From Dasania sp. GY-MA-18 (GTDB lineage Bacteria > Pseudomonadota > Gammaproteobacteria > Pseudomonadales > Dasaniaceae), in assembly GCF_024734385.1 (NCBI RefSeq), contig NZ_JANHAP010000002.1, positions 332,671 through 396,670 on the forward strand: a stretch of 64,000 nt of DNA, written 5' to 3'. Below are positions 11,514-20,154 of the stretch, piece after piece. Each line of letters opens with the position of its first letter. The first letter of the stretch is position 1. The notes under the pieces are model-generated. The model saw only the letters and a program-made list of their open reading frames with translations. It ran no database searches and was not told the DNA's origin. Both the position numbers and the translations under genes were made by a program.

Positions 11514-14500
11514 TTACGCTTACCCCCACCGGTACCGCCACCAGCCTCACCACTACATCTATATAAGGGCGGACTACTAAAAGTCATGGTTCTGTATGTG
11601 CTGCATAAGCCATGAGTATCATTACACGCCTTTACCCTAAAGTAGTACTTGGGCAATGAATTATTACGCGCAAAACTATAAGTCAATTTATTTGCATTAA
11701 TTTTTGTCACCCAGGAAGCGCCATCACCATTTTTACGTTGCATTACATATCTTGATGCACCAGCGGATTGACTCCAATCAACTTTAATACCACACGATGT
11801 TGAGCTGATGAAGTACTGGCTTGCTGATATAGTCGGAACCGCAGGTGTAAAGGGCGCTTCTACATTAACGACTGTGGATATTTTCCACCCACTACAACTA
11901 TCATCAGCACTACCATTACAAGCCCTAACTCGATACTTATAGCTCCCGTCTGTAACCCCACTTATCGATGTTGAAGTACCTGACATAGTTATTGACACCG
12001 CCGTCCATACAGCGTTGTTTTTTTGTTGCCACAGCTCCGTGCGAGTCGTTGTGGCAGGCTTTGCCCAACTAATAGCAATCGTTTTATTTGTTACTAATGA
12101 CGTTGGTACCGTAATAGATGAGGGGAGTTCGGGCGGAAATAAAACGTTAACACTACCCACAGAGGTTAACCAGTCACTGCAACCAGCATCATTACAAGCG
12201 CGCACCCTAAACTTATAGTTACCATTGTTACTAATCACAATCGTTTTAACCGTATCGTATAAGGGCTCATTCAAGCTACTATCGTTGGTTACACCTTCAA
12301 TAACAGTTTCAACTTCATAGTATTCTGTAAACTCTGAACTTAACCAGGTTAAGGTAACATTACCATCACGAATAACATTAGACGGCAAGCCTAGCGACGT
12401 GGGAGCTTCTGGCTCAACAAGCGCAGGGTGCGTCCCCCAACCACCACAACCTTTCACGTTACAGGCTTTTACACGATAAGGGCCGGCGTCGGCCGAGGTA
12501 TACTGCTTACCAACCTGTTTAGCCACCTCAACCCATAACCCTTCTTGATAGGCCTCTATCACATAGTCTTCTGCCTCAATGTGGGAAGCCCACGTTAAGA
12601 CATACTCACCAAGATTTGGAGTTAGCAAGACTGATTTAACTTGTGAGGGCGCATTATTAATACGAGCAATCACTCTACCATTTAGATAGACGTGGTCAAT
12701 CACCTCACCAGTGGGCTTCTCTTGATATAGCAACTGACCAGCTTTACTGTAAACAGTATAGGCCGTACCTGACGTTTTAATTTGTTTTACGCGACGATTA
12801 TGACCATCGTATATATAAGCAATAGCGCCAGAGCTCGTCAGCTGATTAGCTTGATTGTAAATAAACGTTCTTTCACCATTATTAATGACATTACCGTGAC
12901 TGTCATAATCGAAGTCATAGGTTTTGAAGCCCGTCACTGCATCCAACAGATTGGTAGTTGTATCATAGTTATAAGTCAGCACTTGACCATCTACTACCTT
13001 ACTAGTGATATTACCCAGCATATCATAATTAAAATCTGCCCCGCCCCAAAAACCACTGGCAGTATCCAAGCGATCTAAATCGTCATATGTAAGCCCAATA
13101 TCATGGGCCGGTAATAATTTATCGTAGATATTCAATACATTTTTATTATTGTCATAATCGTACTCTAGCCGGTTAATATAAGTACCCGTTATGATTTTTT
13201 TGGCATTTAAAAACTGTGGTAGTAACCGCTCATCTAATGTCGTTTGATATTTAATTCCATTAGCCAATTCAACCCAATGGGCTAACCCACTGGGGTGGTA
13301 ACTGACCTCGGTTACCAAATTAGAAATCACAGAATTAACTTCATGCTGTATCGCTGTCACTTGACCTAGAGCATTATTGGTATAAATTACCGTTCTGCCC
13401 GATGGGTACTGCAAGCGCTCCTGATAACCCAGACTATCATATTCACGCTGAAGCGGATAAACCCGGTTATCCAGTGTCATCAACTCCATTTCAACGTTAT
13501 TTTGACTGTCATAGTCGTAGTTTAACTTGACAAGGTTGTTATCAATTTCTTTTAGGTTACCATTGCCATCCAAAATCTGAGTGACTACTAAATCAGGGTA
13601 GGTTGTTGCCATCAAACCCAATTGGTAATCATAAGTAAAAGATGTTTTAGCAGTTGCGGGTACCACCGAGCGATCACAGGTGTCAGCTGAAGAAGCTATA
13701 CCTTCAGCCCGCCAAGACAGCATATTGTCAGCGCTGTAGCTGTAATAAGTCCAGTTCACCTCTGGCCTAAATAATTTACATAGCCGCTGGTTACTATCGT
13801 AAATATACTTATTTTCAAACCCACCTTGTTTTACGGAGGTTTTATTCCCCAAAATATTATAACTAATCTCCGTTGTCACAGACTCCGGCGAGCTAATCAT
13901 CTTTGCCATTTTCTGCTCAGGCTGGCCATAAGCCAAATAGCTGGTTGTGGTAGCGTTGCCTCGTGGATTAGTTGCTTCGATTTTATTACCTAGCTTGTAG
14001 ATATAATAAGTGCTCAGCTGAGTAGCGACCTCTTCTTCTTTTTTTACTCTCCCTATCCCATCATAAACAATCGAAAAACCGTCACCCTCGATAGAAGAGA
14101 TCGATGGATTTGACTGAAAGGTAGGACGACCTTCGTAGTCATATTTAAAATTTTGATAAAAAGCAGTATCCGCTATATTTGTGACATCTTCTGCTTTTGT
14201 TAACACCATGCGTAGTAAGGCATCGTAATAACGGACTTCTTTAAAGCTACCTCGAGTGATTTCTTGTACCAGGGAACCATTGAAGCCAGAAGGATCTGAG
14301 GATTGTTTGCCACGGTATACAATATTTGTATCATCAAAGGTTACATCGGCAATATTAACAACTTGTAAACGATTCAGATCATCATAGCTATAACTAGTGT
14401 TATTACCTCGCCAGTCCGTACGGTTAGTAACATTACCAAAATAATCTACAACCTGACTTGCGCTAGTAGTCGTACCACTATCATAACGATCTGGCTGGAT

Positions 14501-16630
14501 AATCAGCTGAGGTCTGCCACGCTTATAACTATCTAACTGCACCCAACTATTGGCTGTATTGAAGTCTATACGTTTAGGGTTACCATCAGCATGATAAGAA
14601 GTAAATGTCTTGACCAGTCGACTGTAAACATACTCCGCACTGATAACTTTTTGATTAGAATATAATCCAGATGAACTAATTGTTTTATAGTTTAGATCCT
14701 TAACTGTGATATAGCCCGTACTGCTGTTGTCACTTACTTTCGTTTGGTTTGGTAAATTTATTAGCCAATTGGCAGTGTCATGAATATAAGAAGTTTGAGT
14801 GTACTTTTTCTCTGTAGAAAAGTTATTTAACTCTTCTATAAGTTTCGGAACTCCATATGTATTGAAGTCAGAATATCTAGTCGTAAAAATATCTTCACCA
14901 CCTTCCTTGTAGTCCCTTATAATTGTTTTTGTTTTATTAATGTAAAAATTATCAGAATCATCATTATCCCAAACTGCAATTACATAACCTACCCGCTCTC
15001 CTTTGCTATAAAAATTTTCAACTTGACGTAATTTGGTAAAACCATTTTTATCATAATAACGGACCATTACTTCCTGGTTTTCTAAAAAGTTCCACTTACG
15101 GCTGTAATAATATTTAGTTTTACCACCATCAGGTGCTGTAACAGTTGTGCTCTTTAAATCACCTGCATCATAGCCTGCAGGTGGCACCAGCCCTGAAATT
15201 GTCGGTTTAGTATTACCTTTGTAGGCACCTTTATTTTGTGAATAATTATAATTCCAGGTTTGAGTGGCAACGCCTGGCCCTGATAAGCTTTTATTAACCA
15301 GTGAGGTCGCAATAAAACAGCGTTTAAGCATAGTATCTTGAATATCTCCCTGATGCCCCCCTCCATTAGGACCATCAACAAGCCCATAAATAGGTATATA
15401 TTCGACATTGGTGCGCCCATGCAGGGTTTCTTTTAACTCGAACGTGCCTACAACCCCATCAGGATGGGTAATCGATATAGTTTTAGTAGCCGCTGTAGAT
15501 GGATCAAAGTCGCAGCCTTCTATCCCTCGATGCTCTAGCGACGCTGAAAGGTCAAGCGCACTCAAATCAATTTTCCAGCTCGTATTGTCTGGCCTAGTTA
15601 CCTCTACAAGCTTAGCAATGGTACCACTATGATTGAACTCATACTTGTACTGCCACTTTTTTCCATTCACGGCAATATAATCAACTAGTTGAGTTTGACC
15701 CCGTAAAGCAGAATCAGCAGCATGGAGATAGCTCACAATAATTGTTCGGCCATCACTAGACGTAATTCTTGTCAGCCGTCTACCATCAATGGCAAATGGC
15801 CTAGAAAATTCCAAGCCTACATCATAGGTTTCATAGTCATACTTAACCCAATTACCAAACCTATCCTCAACCTTACTAGCGTACATATAAACCTGGTAGC
15901 CAGCCTGCTTATGAATAGAATGAGTTCCCATAGGTATAATTCGAGTTTGATAAAAGGCTTTCTTATTAAATGTATATTTGACGCCTTCTGGTGAAGTCGC
16001 AATAAAGCCTTCACCGATTTTATTAGCAGCAGCATTGGTGCGGTCAAAACAATCAACTTTCCAGTTAGAGCGAGTTTTATAACCATTAGCGCCAGAAAGA
16101 AAGGTTTGCTGCAACATTTCACCCTGCGTCACACCCGGTATATTTAGGGTTAAACCATTCCAGTATTTTCTGGGACCTGGGAAACCATCTGAATAATGAT
16201 TATCTTCTATAAAATTATCATCGTTAGAGCATTCTGTTGTCCCAGTCCAGGGCCCAACTATGCCGTAAGATTTGTCATATACGTAGCTAGCATGCATAGC
16301 CTGGCTACGGATATGCGGCACATCCAACGACCAATCGCCAAATGCCATATAATTTTTGCTGGCAAAGTGTGTTTTTCCAAAGGTGCGCCTAATAGCGACC
16401 TCTAAAGGGAAATTACCCGGCACCTGAACATCCATGTGTGAAAAGGCCAAGCTACCACTAGCCAAATCAACACTATCGCCCAACAAAGCAGAACCATGTG
16501 GAGAAAGTTCATAATTAACCTCCACCCTTTCCAGATACTCTGCATTGGGTATGTCTTGCTGAGCCATAGCTGGACATATAGAAGCTAATATACCTATGAT
16601 AGTAAGTAGTTTTGACAATTTAATATCCAC
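11510..16630 (-). CDS. Large exported YD-repeat (RHS) protein with C-terminal FN3 repeats
   Basis: 1706 aa, GTG start with GAGG five bases upstream. Signal peptide at 1-23 (LSKLLTIIGILASICPAMAQ). Residues about 24-690 form an N-terminal region beginning GDSVDLASGSLAFSHMDVQVPG, as in secreted RHS proteins. YD repeats run from about 700 to 1320 (for example SYDDLNRLQVVNIAD, YDSLGYQERLQYPSGRTV, YIYDGHNRRVKQIK), ending VYLNGRVIARI. Then come four fibronectin-III-like repeats (about 1325-1690), each closing with a variant of RVKACN plus a Gly-Cys-Trp region, and a Gly-rich Lys-ending tail. The usual core-associated end is missing here and is encoded by the overlapping next gene. No VgrG, Hcp or PAAR gene is nearby, and Sec export argues against type VI delivery. 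Confidence 0.9.
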   Translation of the reverse strand: MDIKLSKLLTIIGILASICPAMAQQDIPNAEYLERVEVNYELSPHGSALLGDSVDLASGSLAFSHMDVQVPGNFPLEVAIRRTFGKTHFASKNYMAFGDWSLDVPHIRSQAMHASYVYDKSYGIVGPWTGTTECSNDDNFIEDNHYSDGFPGPRKYWNGLTLNIPGVTQGEMLQQTFLSGANGYKTRSNWKVDCFDRTNAAANKIGEGFIATSPEGVKYTFNKKAFYQTRIIPMGTHSIHKQAGYQVYMYASKVEDRFGNWVKYDYETYDVGLEFSRPFAIDGRRLTRITSSDGRTIIVSYLHAADSALRGQTQLVDYIAVNGKKWQYKYEFNHSGTIAKLVEVTRPDNTSWKIDLSALDLSASLEHRGIEGCDFDPSTAATKTISITHPDGVVGTFELKETLHGRTNVEYIPIYGLVDGPNGGGHQGDIQDTMLKRCFIATSLVNKSLSGPGVATQTWNYNYSQNKGAYKGNTKPTISGLVPPAGYDAGDLKSTTVTAPDGGKTKYYYSRKWNFLENQEVMVRYYDKNGFTKLRQVENFYSKGERVGYVIAVWDNDDSDNFYINKTKTIIRDYKEGGEDIFTTRYSDFNTYGVPKLIEELNNFSTEKKYTQTSYIHDTANWLINLPNQTKVSDNSSTGYITVKDLNYKTISSSGLYSNQKVISAEYVYSRLVKTFTSYHADGNPKRIDFNTANSWVQLDSYKRGRPQLIIQPDRYDSGTTTSASQVVDYFGNVTNRTDWRGNNTSYSYDDLNRLQVVNIADVTFDDTNIVYRGKQSSDPSGFNGSLVQEITRGSFKEVRYYDALLRMVLTKAEDVTNIADTAFYQNFKYDYEGRPTFQSNPSISSIEGDGFSIVYDGIGRVKKEEEVATQLSTYYIYKLGNKIEATNPRGNATTTSYLAYGQPEQKMAKMISSPESVTTEISYNILGNKTSVKQGGFENKYIYDSNQRLCKLFRPEVNWTYYSYSADNMLSWRAEGIASSADTCDRSVVPATAKTSFTYDYQLGLMATTYPDLVVTQILDGNGNLKEIDNNLVKLNYDYDSQNNVEMELMTLDNRVYPLQREYDSLGYQERLQYPSGRTVIYTNNALGQVTAIQHEVNSVISNLVTEVSYHPSGLAHWVELANGIKYQTTLDERLLPQFLNAKKIITGTYINRLEYDYDNNKNVLNIYDKLLPAHDIGLTYDDLDRLDTASGFWGGADFNYDMLGNITSKVVDGQVLTYNYDTTTNLLDAVTGFKTYDFDYDSHGNVINNGERTFIYNQANQLTSSGAIAYIYDGHNRRVKQIKTSGTAYTVYSKAGQLLYQEKPTGEVIDHVYLNGRVIARINNAPSQVKSVLLTPNLGEYVLTWASHIEAEDYVIEAYQEGLWVEVAKQVGKQYTSADAGPYRVKACNVKGCGGWGTHPALVEPEAPTSLGLPSNVIRDGNVTLTWLSSEFTEYYEVETVIEGVTNDSSLNEPLYDTVKTIVISNNGNYKFRVRACNDAGCSDWLTSVGSVNVLFPPELPSSITVPTSLVTNKTIAISWAKPATTTRTELWQQKNNAVWTAVSITMSGTSTSISGVTDGSYKYRVRACNGSADDSCSGWKISTVVNVEAPFTPAVPTISASQYFISSTSCGIKVDWSQSAGASRYVMQRKNGDGASWVTKINANKLTYSFARNNSLPKYYFRVKACNDTHGLCSTYRTMTFSSPPLYRCSGEAGGGTGGGKRK

Positions 16631-17312
16631 TAAAGCCTCTCCCTGGATTTCTTAAAAATCTTAATAACTAGTGCTATCAAACTTCAATAAAATCATGAAT
16701 TTGAAAGCCGAGCCTTATGTAAATATTAATCGCCCGGCTTTAAGCGTTATTAGCTATAGCATCAAGTGGTTAAAATTAAGAATACAAATAATGTGATGAT
16801 ATTTTTTGACGAGATAAAAAAGCTGATCATTCCTTGATCCTTATAAAACAATTTGAGCAACCTTAAAATTATTATTCAATCAAATGCAATGGCAACTAGA
16901 TAAAGGCTACAACAGAATATTACGCAGTGATACATAAAAAAACGTAATTAATTCACAAAAGTAATGGTATCATTTCTGAAACTTAATACTAATTAAGCAT
17001 TGACCACATCAATTCCCCTAGACTATTCTTTTTAGACCCCCTATGCACTCATTGCTGACAACATCTTACGCACAACATAGGAGGGCTTAGTAAACATCCC
17101 CCCCCCTCCCGCCCCGCAGTATTAATCCCTACTACATATGGCCGCACAACGCACACCTTACTCATATCGCCTCCCCCCAAAATCTAGGTTTTTGAACACA
17201 AGGCCCCTAACGATGGATTACAATTACGGACTTTCAACTTAAGCTCGTCTATATTATGCACTTGCAACACTTGCGCAATGGATCACAGCCAACAAGTTCA
17301 ATGGGAAACTGC
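16631..17312. other. AT-rich intergenic region between RHS locus and peptidase gene
   Basis: About 680 bases with no gene that I can support. It is markedly AT-rich up to about 17040, then becomes C-rich with a run of eight C and further C-tracts at 17099-17115. A loose dyad (AAAGCCG at 16704 with CGGCTTT at 16735) is visible. It must contain the promoters of the two divergent neighbours. The composition step suggests the right border of an acquired block. Confidence 0.5.
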
Positions 17313-19052
17313 ATGAAATATATCAACACCCTGCTAATCAGCGGCCTACTATGCCTCAGCGCCGCTTACAGCCAAGCCACCACCGTTAATATCAATACCA
17401 AAACAGCCAATGATATCGTGGCGCGTTATGCCACTAGTGAGCATCAAGCTGCGTTGGCTAGCTTTAGCCAATTTTTGCAGTTAGTGCATGATGGCGGTAA
17501 ATACAAACACCTCAAACCGGCAATCAAACATTATTTAAATAGCACGCCGCTCAAACCTACTCAGCAGCAACAGCTATTTAGGCTACTAGGCATTTACGCC
17601 CAACTCAAATACGGCCACGAGGCCATAACCTCCCTGCGCGAGCTGGTGGCCATACCCACCTTTAAAACTGAGGGCATACCCTCACACCAAAGCCCCGCCA
17701 TGAAAGAGCTGGGCACGAAGTTAGAAAGCATTGCAACTAGCTTTGGCCTGCAATTTAACAATGTGGATGACCGCGCTTTTGAAATTACATTGCCCGACAA
17801 TAATGGTGGTAAAAATATTGCCCTGCACGCCCATGCCGATGTAGTGCCGGTTAACCCGGCAGATTGGGTGCTAGAAGACGGCACTCAGCTAGACCCCTTT
17901 AAGCTCACCGAAATTAATGGCCGCTTATACGGCCGCGGTGCCGAGGATGATAAAAACGGTATAGTCGCCACGCTTTACGCCATGCGTGTTATTAAAGAGG
18001 AAAGCATTACTTTGGCTAACACTATGCGCTTGCTAGTAGACACTACCGAGGAGTCAGACGGCACCGCCATCCCCTACTATTTACAGCGCTACCCTACCCC
18101 TGAATACAACCTGGCCTTAGACGGCGGCTACCCGGTGGTGATAGCCGAAAAAGGTTATGGCACGTTAATGGCCAGCTTTCCTGTGCGTAAAGCTCGCGGC
18201 CAAGGTGTAGTGGTTAACAGCATTACCGGCGGCTTAGCAACCAATCAAATACCCGCTAAATCAGTAGTTATGCTCACCAATGCCAATTCGCAATTTAAAG
18301 CGAAAGTTGATGCCTTAGCCAAAAAATTTGTTGCCGACAATGGCTCTAATTTCGCCATGGCCAGCAGCTTACAAGGCGAGCAACTACAACTAGTGCTTAC
18401 CGGTGTTTCTGCACACTCTTCCGACCCCGCCTCTGGGGTTAATCCGGTATCGCGCATGTTGTTGTTTATACACAACCATAAACAAGCATTGGGGCTGGCT
18501 GAAAATCATATTACCGACGCCGCGCAATACGCCGCTGAAAACTTCGGGCTAGATTTTTACGGCAAACGCTTAGGGGTAGATTTTGCCGATGACTTTATGG
18601 GGCCGCTCACCATGGCGCTGACTTTTATTAGCCTGGACGACAAGCAGTTACAGCTGGCGGTTAACCTGCGCGCACCAAAGGGTAAGCCCACCGAGCAGCT
18701 GAAGCAGGAAGTTAAAACCAAGCTGGATGCCTGGCTGGCCAACAGCGGTATTAATATGAGTTACAGCCACAGCCAGCGTAAACCCATGTATCGCAGCCCC
18801 GAAGGCAAATGGGTAAACGCCCTGCTGGATATCGCCACCGAAAACCTGGGACTGGAACGCAAGTTTGGCACCTCTGGCGGCGCCACCTCTATACACGACT
18901 TACCCAATGGGGTGCAGTTTGGCTTAGCTCGTGATGACGAAAAATACACTGGCCACAATGCCAATGAGTTTAAGCGGGTGGAGCAGTTTATGCTGGACTT
19001 GCGCATAGTGACGGAGATGATGGTGAGGCTGGGCAGCATGGAGCAGCTGTAA
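17313..19052 (+). CDS. Secreted M20 family metallopeptidase (dipeptidase-like)
   Basis: A zinc exopeptidase with a signal peptide (KYINTLLISGLLCLSAAYSQA), so probably periplasmic. Starting at the ATG at 17313 gives 579 aa; the upstream frame adds 19 residues that do not look like part of a signal. An N-terminal helical region of about 100 residues precedes the M20 domain: metal ligands in ALHAHADVVPVNPADW, GRLYGRGAEDDKNG and TTEESDG, and the dimerisation insert with VLTGVSAHSSDPASGVNP. The C-terminal FGTSGGATSIHDLPNGV and GHNANEF supply the last ligands. Probably cleaves small peptides. It is monocistronic, between the RHS block and an endonuclease gene. Confidence 0.9.
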   Translation: MKYINTLLISGLLCLSAAYSQATTVNINTKTANDIVARYATSEHQAALASFSQFLQLVHDGGKYKHLKPAIKHYLNSTPLKPTQQQQLFRLLGIYAQLKYGHEAITSLRELVAIPTFKTEGIPSHQSPAMKELGTKLESIATSFGLQFNNVDDRAFEITLPDNNGGKNIALHAHADVVPVNPADWVLEDGTQLDPFKLTEINGRLYGRGAEDDKNGIVATLYAMRVIKEESITLANTMRLLVDTTEESDGTAIPYYLQRYPTPEYNLALDGGYPVVIAEKGYGTLMASFPVRKARGQGVVVNSITGGLATNQIPAKSVVMLTNANSQFKAKVDALAKKFVADNGSNFAMASSLQGEQLQLVLTGVSAHSSDPASGVNPVSRMLLFIHNHKQALGLAENHITDAAQYAAENFGLDFYGKRLGVDFADDFMGPLTMALTFISLDDKQLQLAVNLRAPKGKPTEQLKQEVKTKLDAWLANSGINMSYSHSQRKPMYRSPEGKWVNALLDIATENLGLERKFGTSGGATSIHDLPNGVQFGLARDDEKYTGHNANEFKRVEQFMLDLRIVTEMMVRLGSMEQL

Positions 19053-19109
19053 GCTTTGCATGCTTGCGGGGTTAGATCTGCGTAGCGGTTCTGGCCCATG
19101 TTGCTATAG

Positions 19110-19130
19110 ATCCCGGATCAAGTCCGGGAT
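19110..19130. repeat. Dispersed palindrome, copy 1
   Basis: ATCCCGGA and TCCGGGAT form a perfect 8-base stem around TCAAG and are followed by GAC. A decayed relative with the same TCAAG centre lies at 20079-20093. This type of palindrome is widespread in proteobacterial genomes. Confidence 0.6.
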
Positions 19131-19236
19131 GACTGTGCCAGAATCTTTCTAATTACTTACCATAGCCTATACTGATGAACGGCTTTATATAACCACCTCG
19201 CAAGCCTGACCATAATAATTAAAAGGAGTGTTAATT

Positions 19237-19965
19237 ATGCTGGATCTATATTCTTTAAAAGCCGAAACACGCTACGGCTGCCCCGCTGCTGACCAAATTA
19301 TCATTAACCGCAACTATGTGGTGGGTTATTCTTATTATTTTAGACAGGCTAAGTGGGCGCTGGAGATTGTAGACCCAGATAAAAAAGTCATGAGTACAAT
19401 CGAGCGTTTAAATAATTTTAGGCCAGATTACCGCATCCCTAAACGTTTTAGAGCTGATCTTAGTGATTACACTGGCAGTGGCTACGATAGAGGTCATTTA
19501 GTGGCTAGTGCAAACCAAAATGATACACATATACAAAACAGTGAAACCTTTTTGCTGTCTAATATGTCGCCCCAAAAAAAGGAACTTAACCGCCAAATAT
19601 GGCGCGAACTGGAATCAGCTGTGCGCAAGCTAGATGCTAAGTCATCCGTGCTAGAAACTTATGTCATATGCGGGCCGATTTTTGATTTCACACACTCAAT
19701 ACAATTTATCGGTGAGAATGATAAAAATGGCATAAAAGTGCCTATACCTAGTCATTTTTTTAAGTGCGTACTTACAGAAGAAAATAGTGGCAGGCTTAAA
19801 ATGTGGGCCTTTGAAATGCCTAATAAAAAACTGACTGGCTCAATTGGCAACTATCGCGTATCTACTGCACATATAGAGCAACGCGCTGGCATTACCTTAT
19901 GGGATAATTTGTTAGGTCAGTTTATTGATAAAGAAAAAAATAAAGTTCGGGCTATGTGGCGCTAA
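19237..19965 (+). CDS. DNA/RNA non-specific endonuclease (beta-beta-alpha metal type)
   Basis: 242 aa from the ATG at 19237, which has AAGGAG eight bases upstream; a GTG nine bases earlier lies inside that ribosome-binding site. The NUC family signature is clear: YDRGHLVASANQND with catalytic His of DRGH, and the metal-binding Asn region NSETFLLSNMSPQKKELNRQIW. Such enzymes cut DNA and RNA without sequence specificity, usually outside the cell. No signal peptide is visible here, so it may act inside the cell, be delivered another way, or need an inhibitor; no obvious inhibitor gene is adjacent. It has its own terminator and is flanked by related palindromes. Confidence 0.9.
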   Translation: MLDLYSLKAETRYGCPAADQIIINRNYVVGYSYYFRQAKWALEIVDPDKKVMSTIERLNNFRPDYRIPKRFRADLSDYTGSGYDRGHLVASANQNDTHIQNSETFLLSNMSPQKKELNRQIWRELESAVRKLDAKSSVLETYVICGPIFDFTHSIQFIGENDKNGIKVPIPSHFFKCVLTEENSGRLKMWAFEMPNKKLTGSIGNYRVSTAHIEQRAGITLWDNLLGQFIDKEKNKVRAMWR

Positions 19966-20044
19966 GCTGCTTAATTGAGCGCGCGCTGCTTGATTCTTTC
20001 AACAGCAGCCAGACTGCACTTTATAAAACTTATAAAACAGACAT

Positions 20045-20074
20045 AAAAAAACCGCAACTAGTACGGTTTTTTTT
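20045..20074 (+). terminator. Rho-independent terminator of the endonuclease gene
   Basis: AAAAAACCG pairs with CGGTTTTTT around a 9-base loop, followed by further T. It lies about 80 bases after the endonuclease stop. Confidence 0.8.
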
Positions 20075-20078
20075 GATT

Positions 20079-20093
20079 CTGAATCAAGTTCAG
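20079..20093. repeat. Dispersed palindrome, copy 2 (degenerate)
   Basis: CTGAA-TCAAG-TTCAG followed by AGTGACG. It has the same TCAAG centre and following GTGAC or ATGAC as the copy at 19110-19130, so the pair brackets the endonuclease gene. Confidence 0.5.
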
Positions 20094-20154
20094 AGTGACG
20101 AGCAATGGGGCCAAGGCTGCTGTGCAGGTCTGGCCCCTTTACGAAAAAAGAAGA

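Noticed and set aside
10271..16630. Type VI secretion effector locus
   Set aside because: Both RHS proteins carry Sec signal peptides and no PAAR, VgrG, Hcp or adaptor gene is present.
17095..17115. C-tract as a phase-variable repeat
   Set aside because: It lies in non-coding DNA about 200 bases from the peptidase start and outside any recognised promoter, so switching cannot be argued from sequence.
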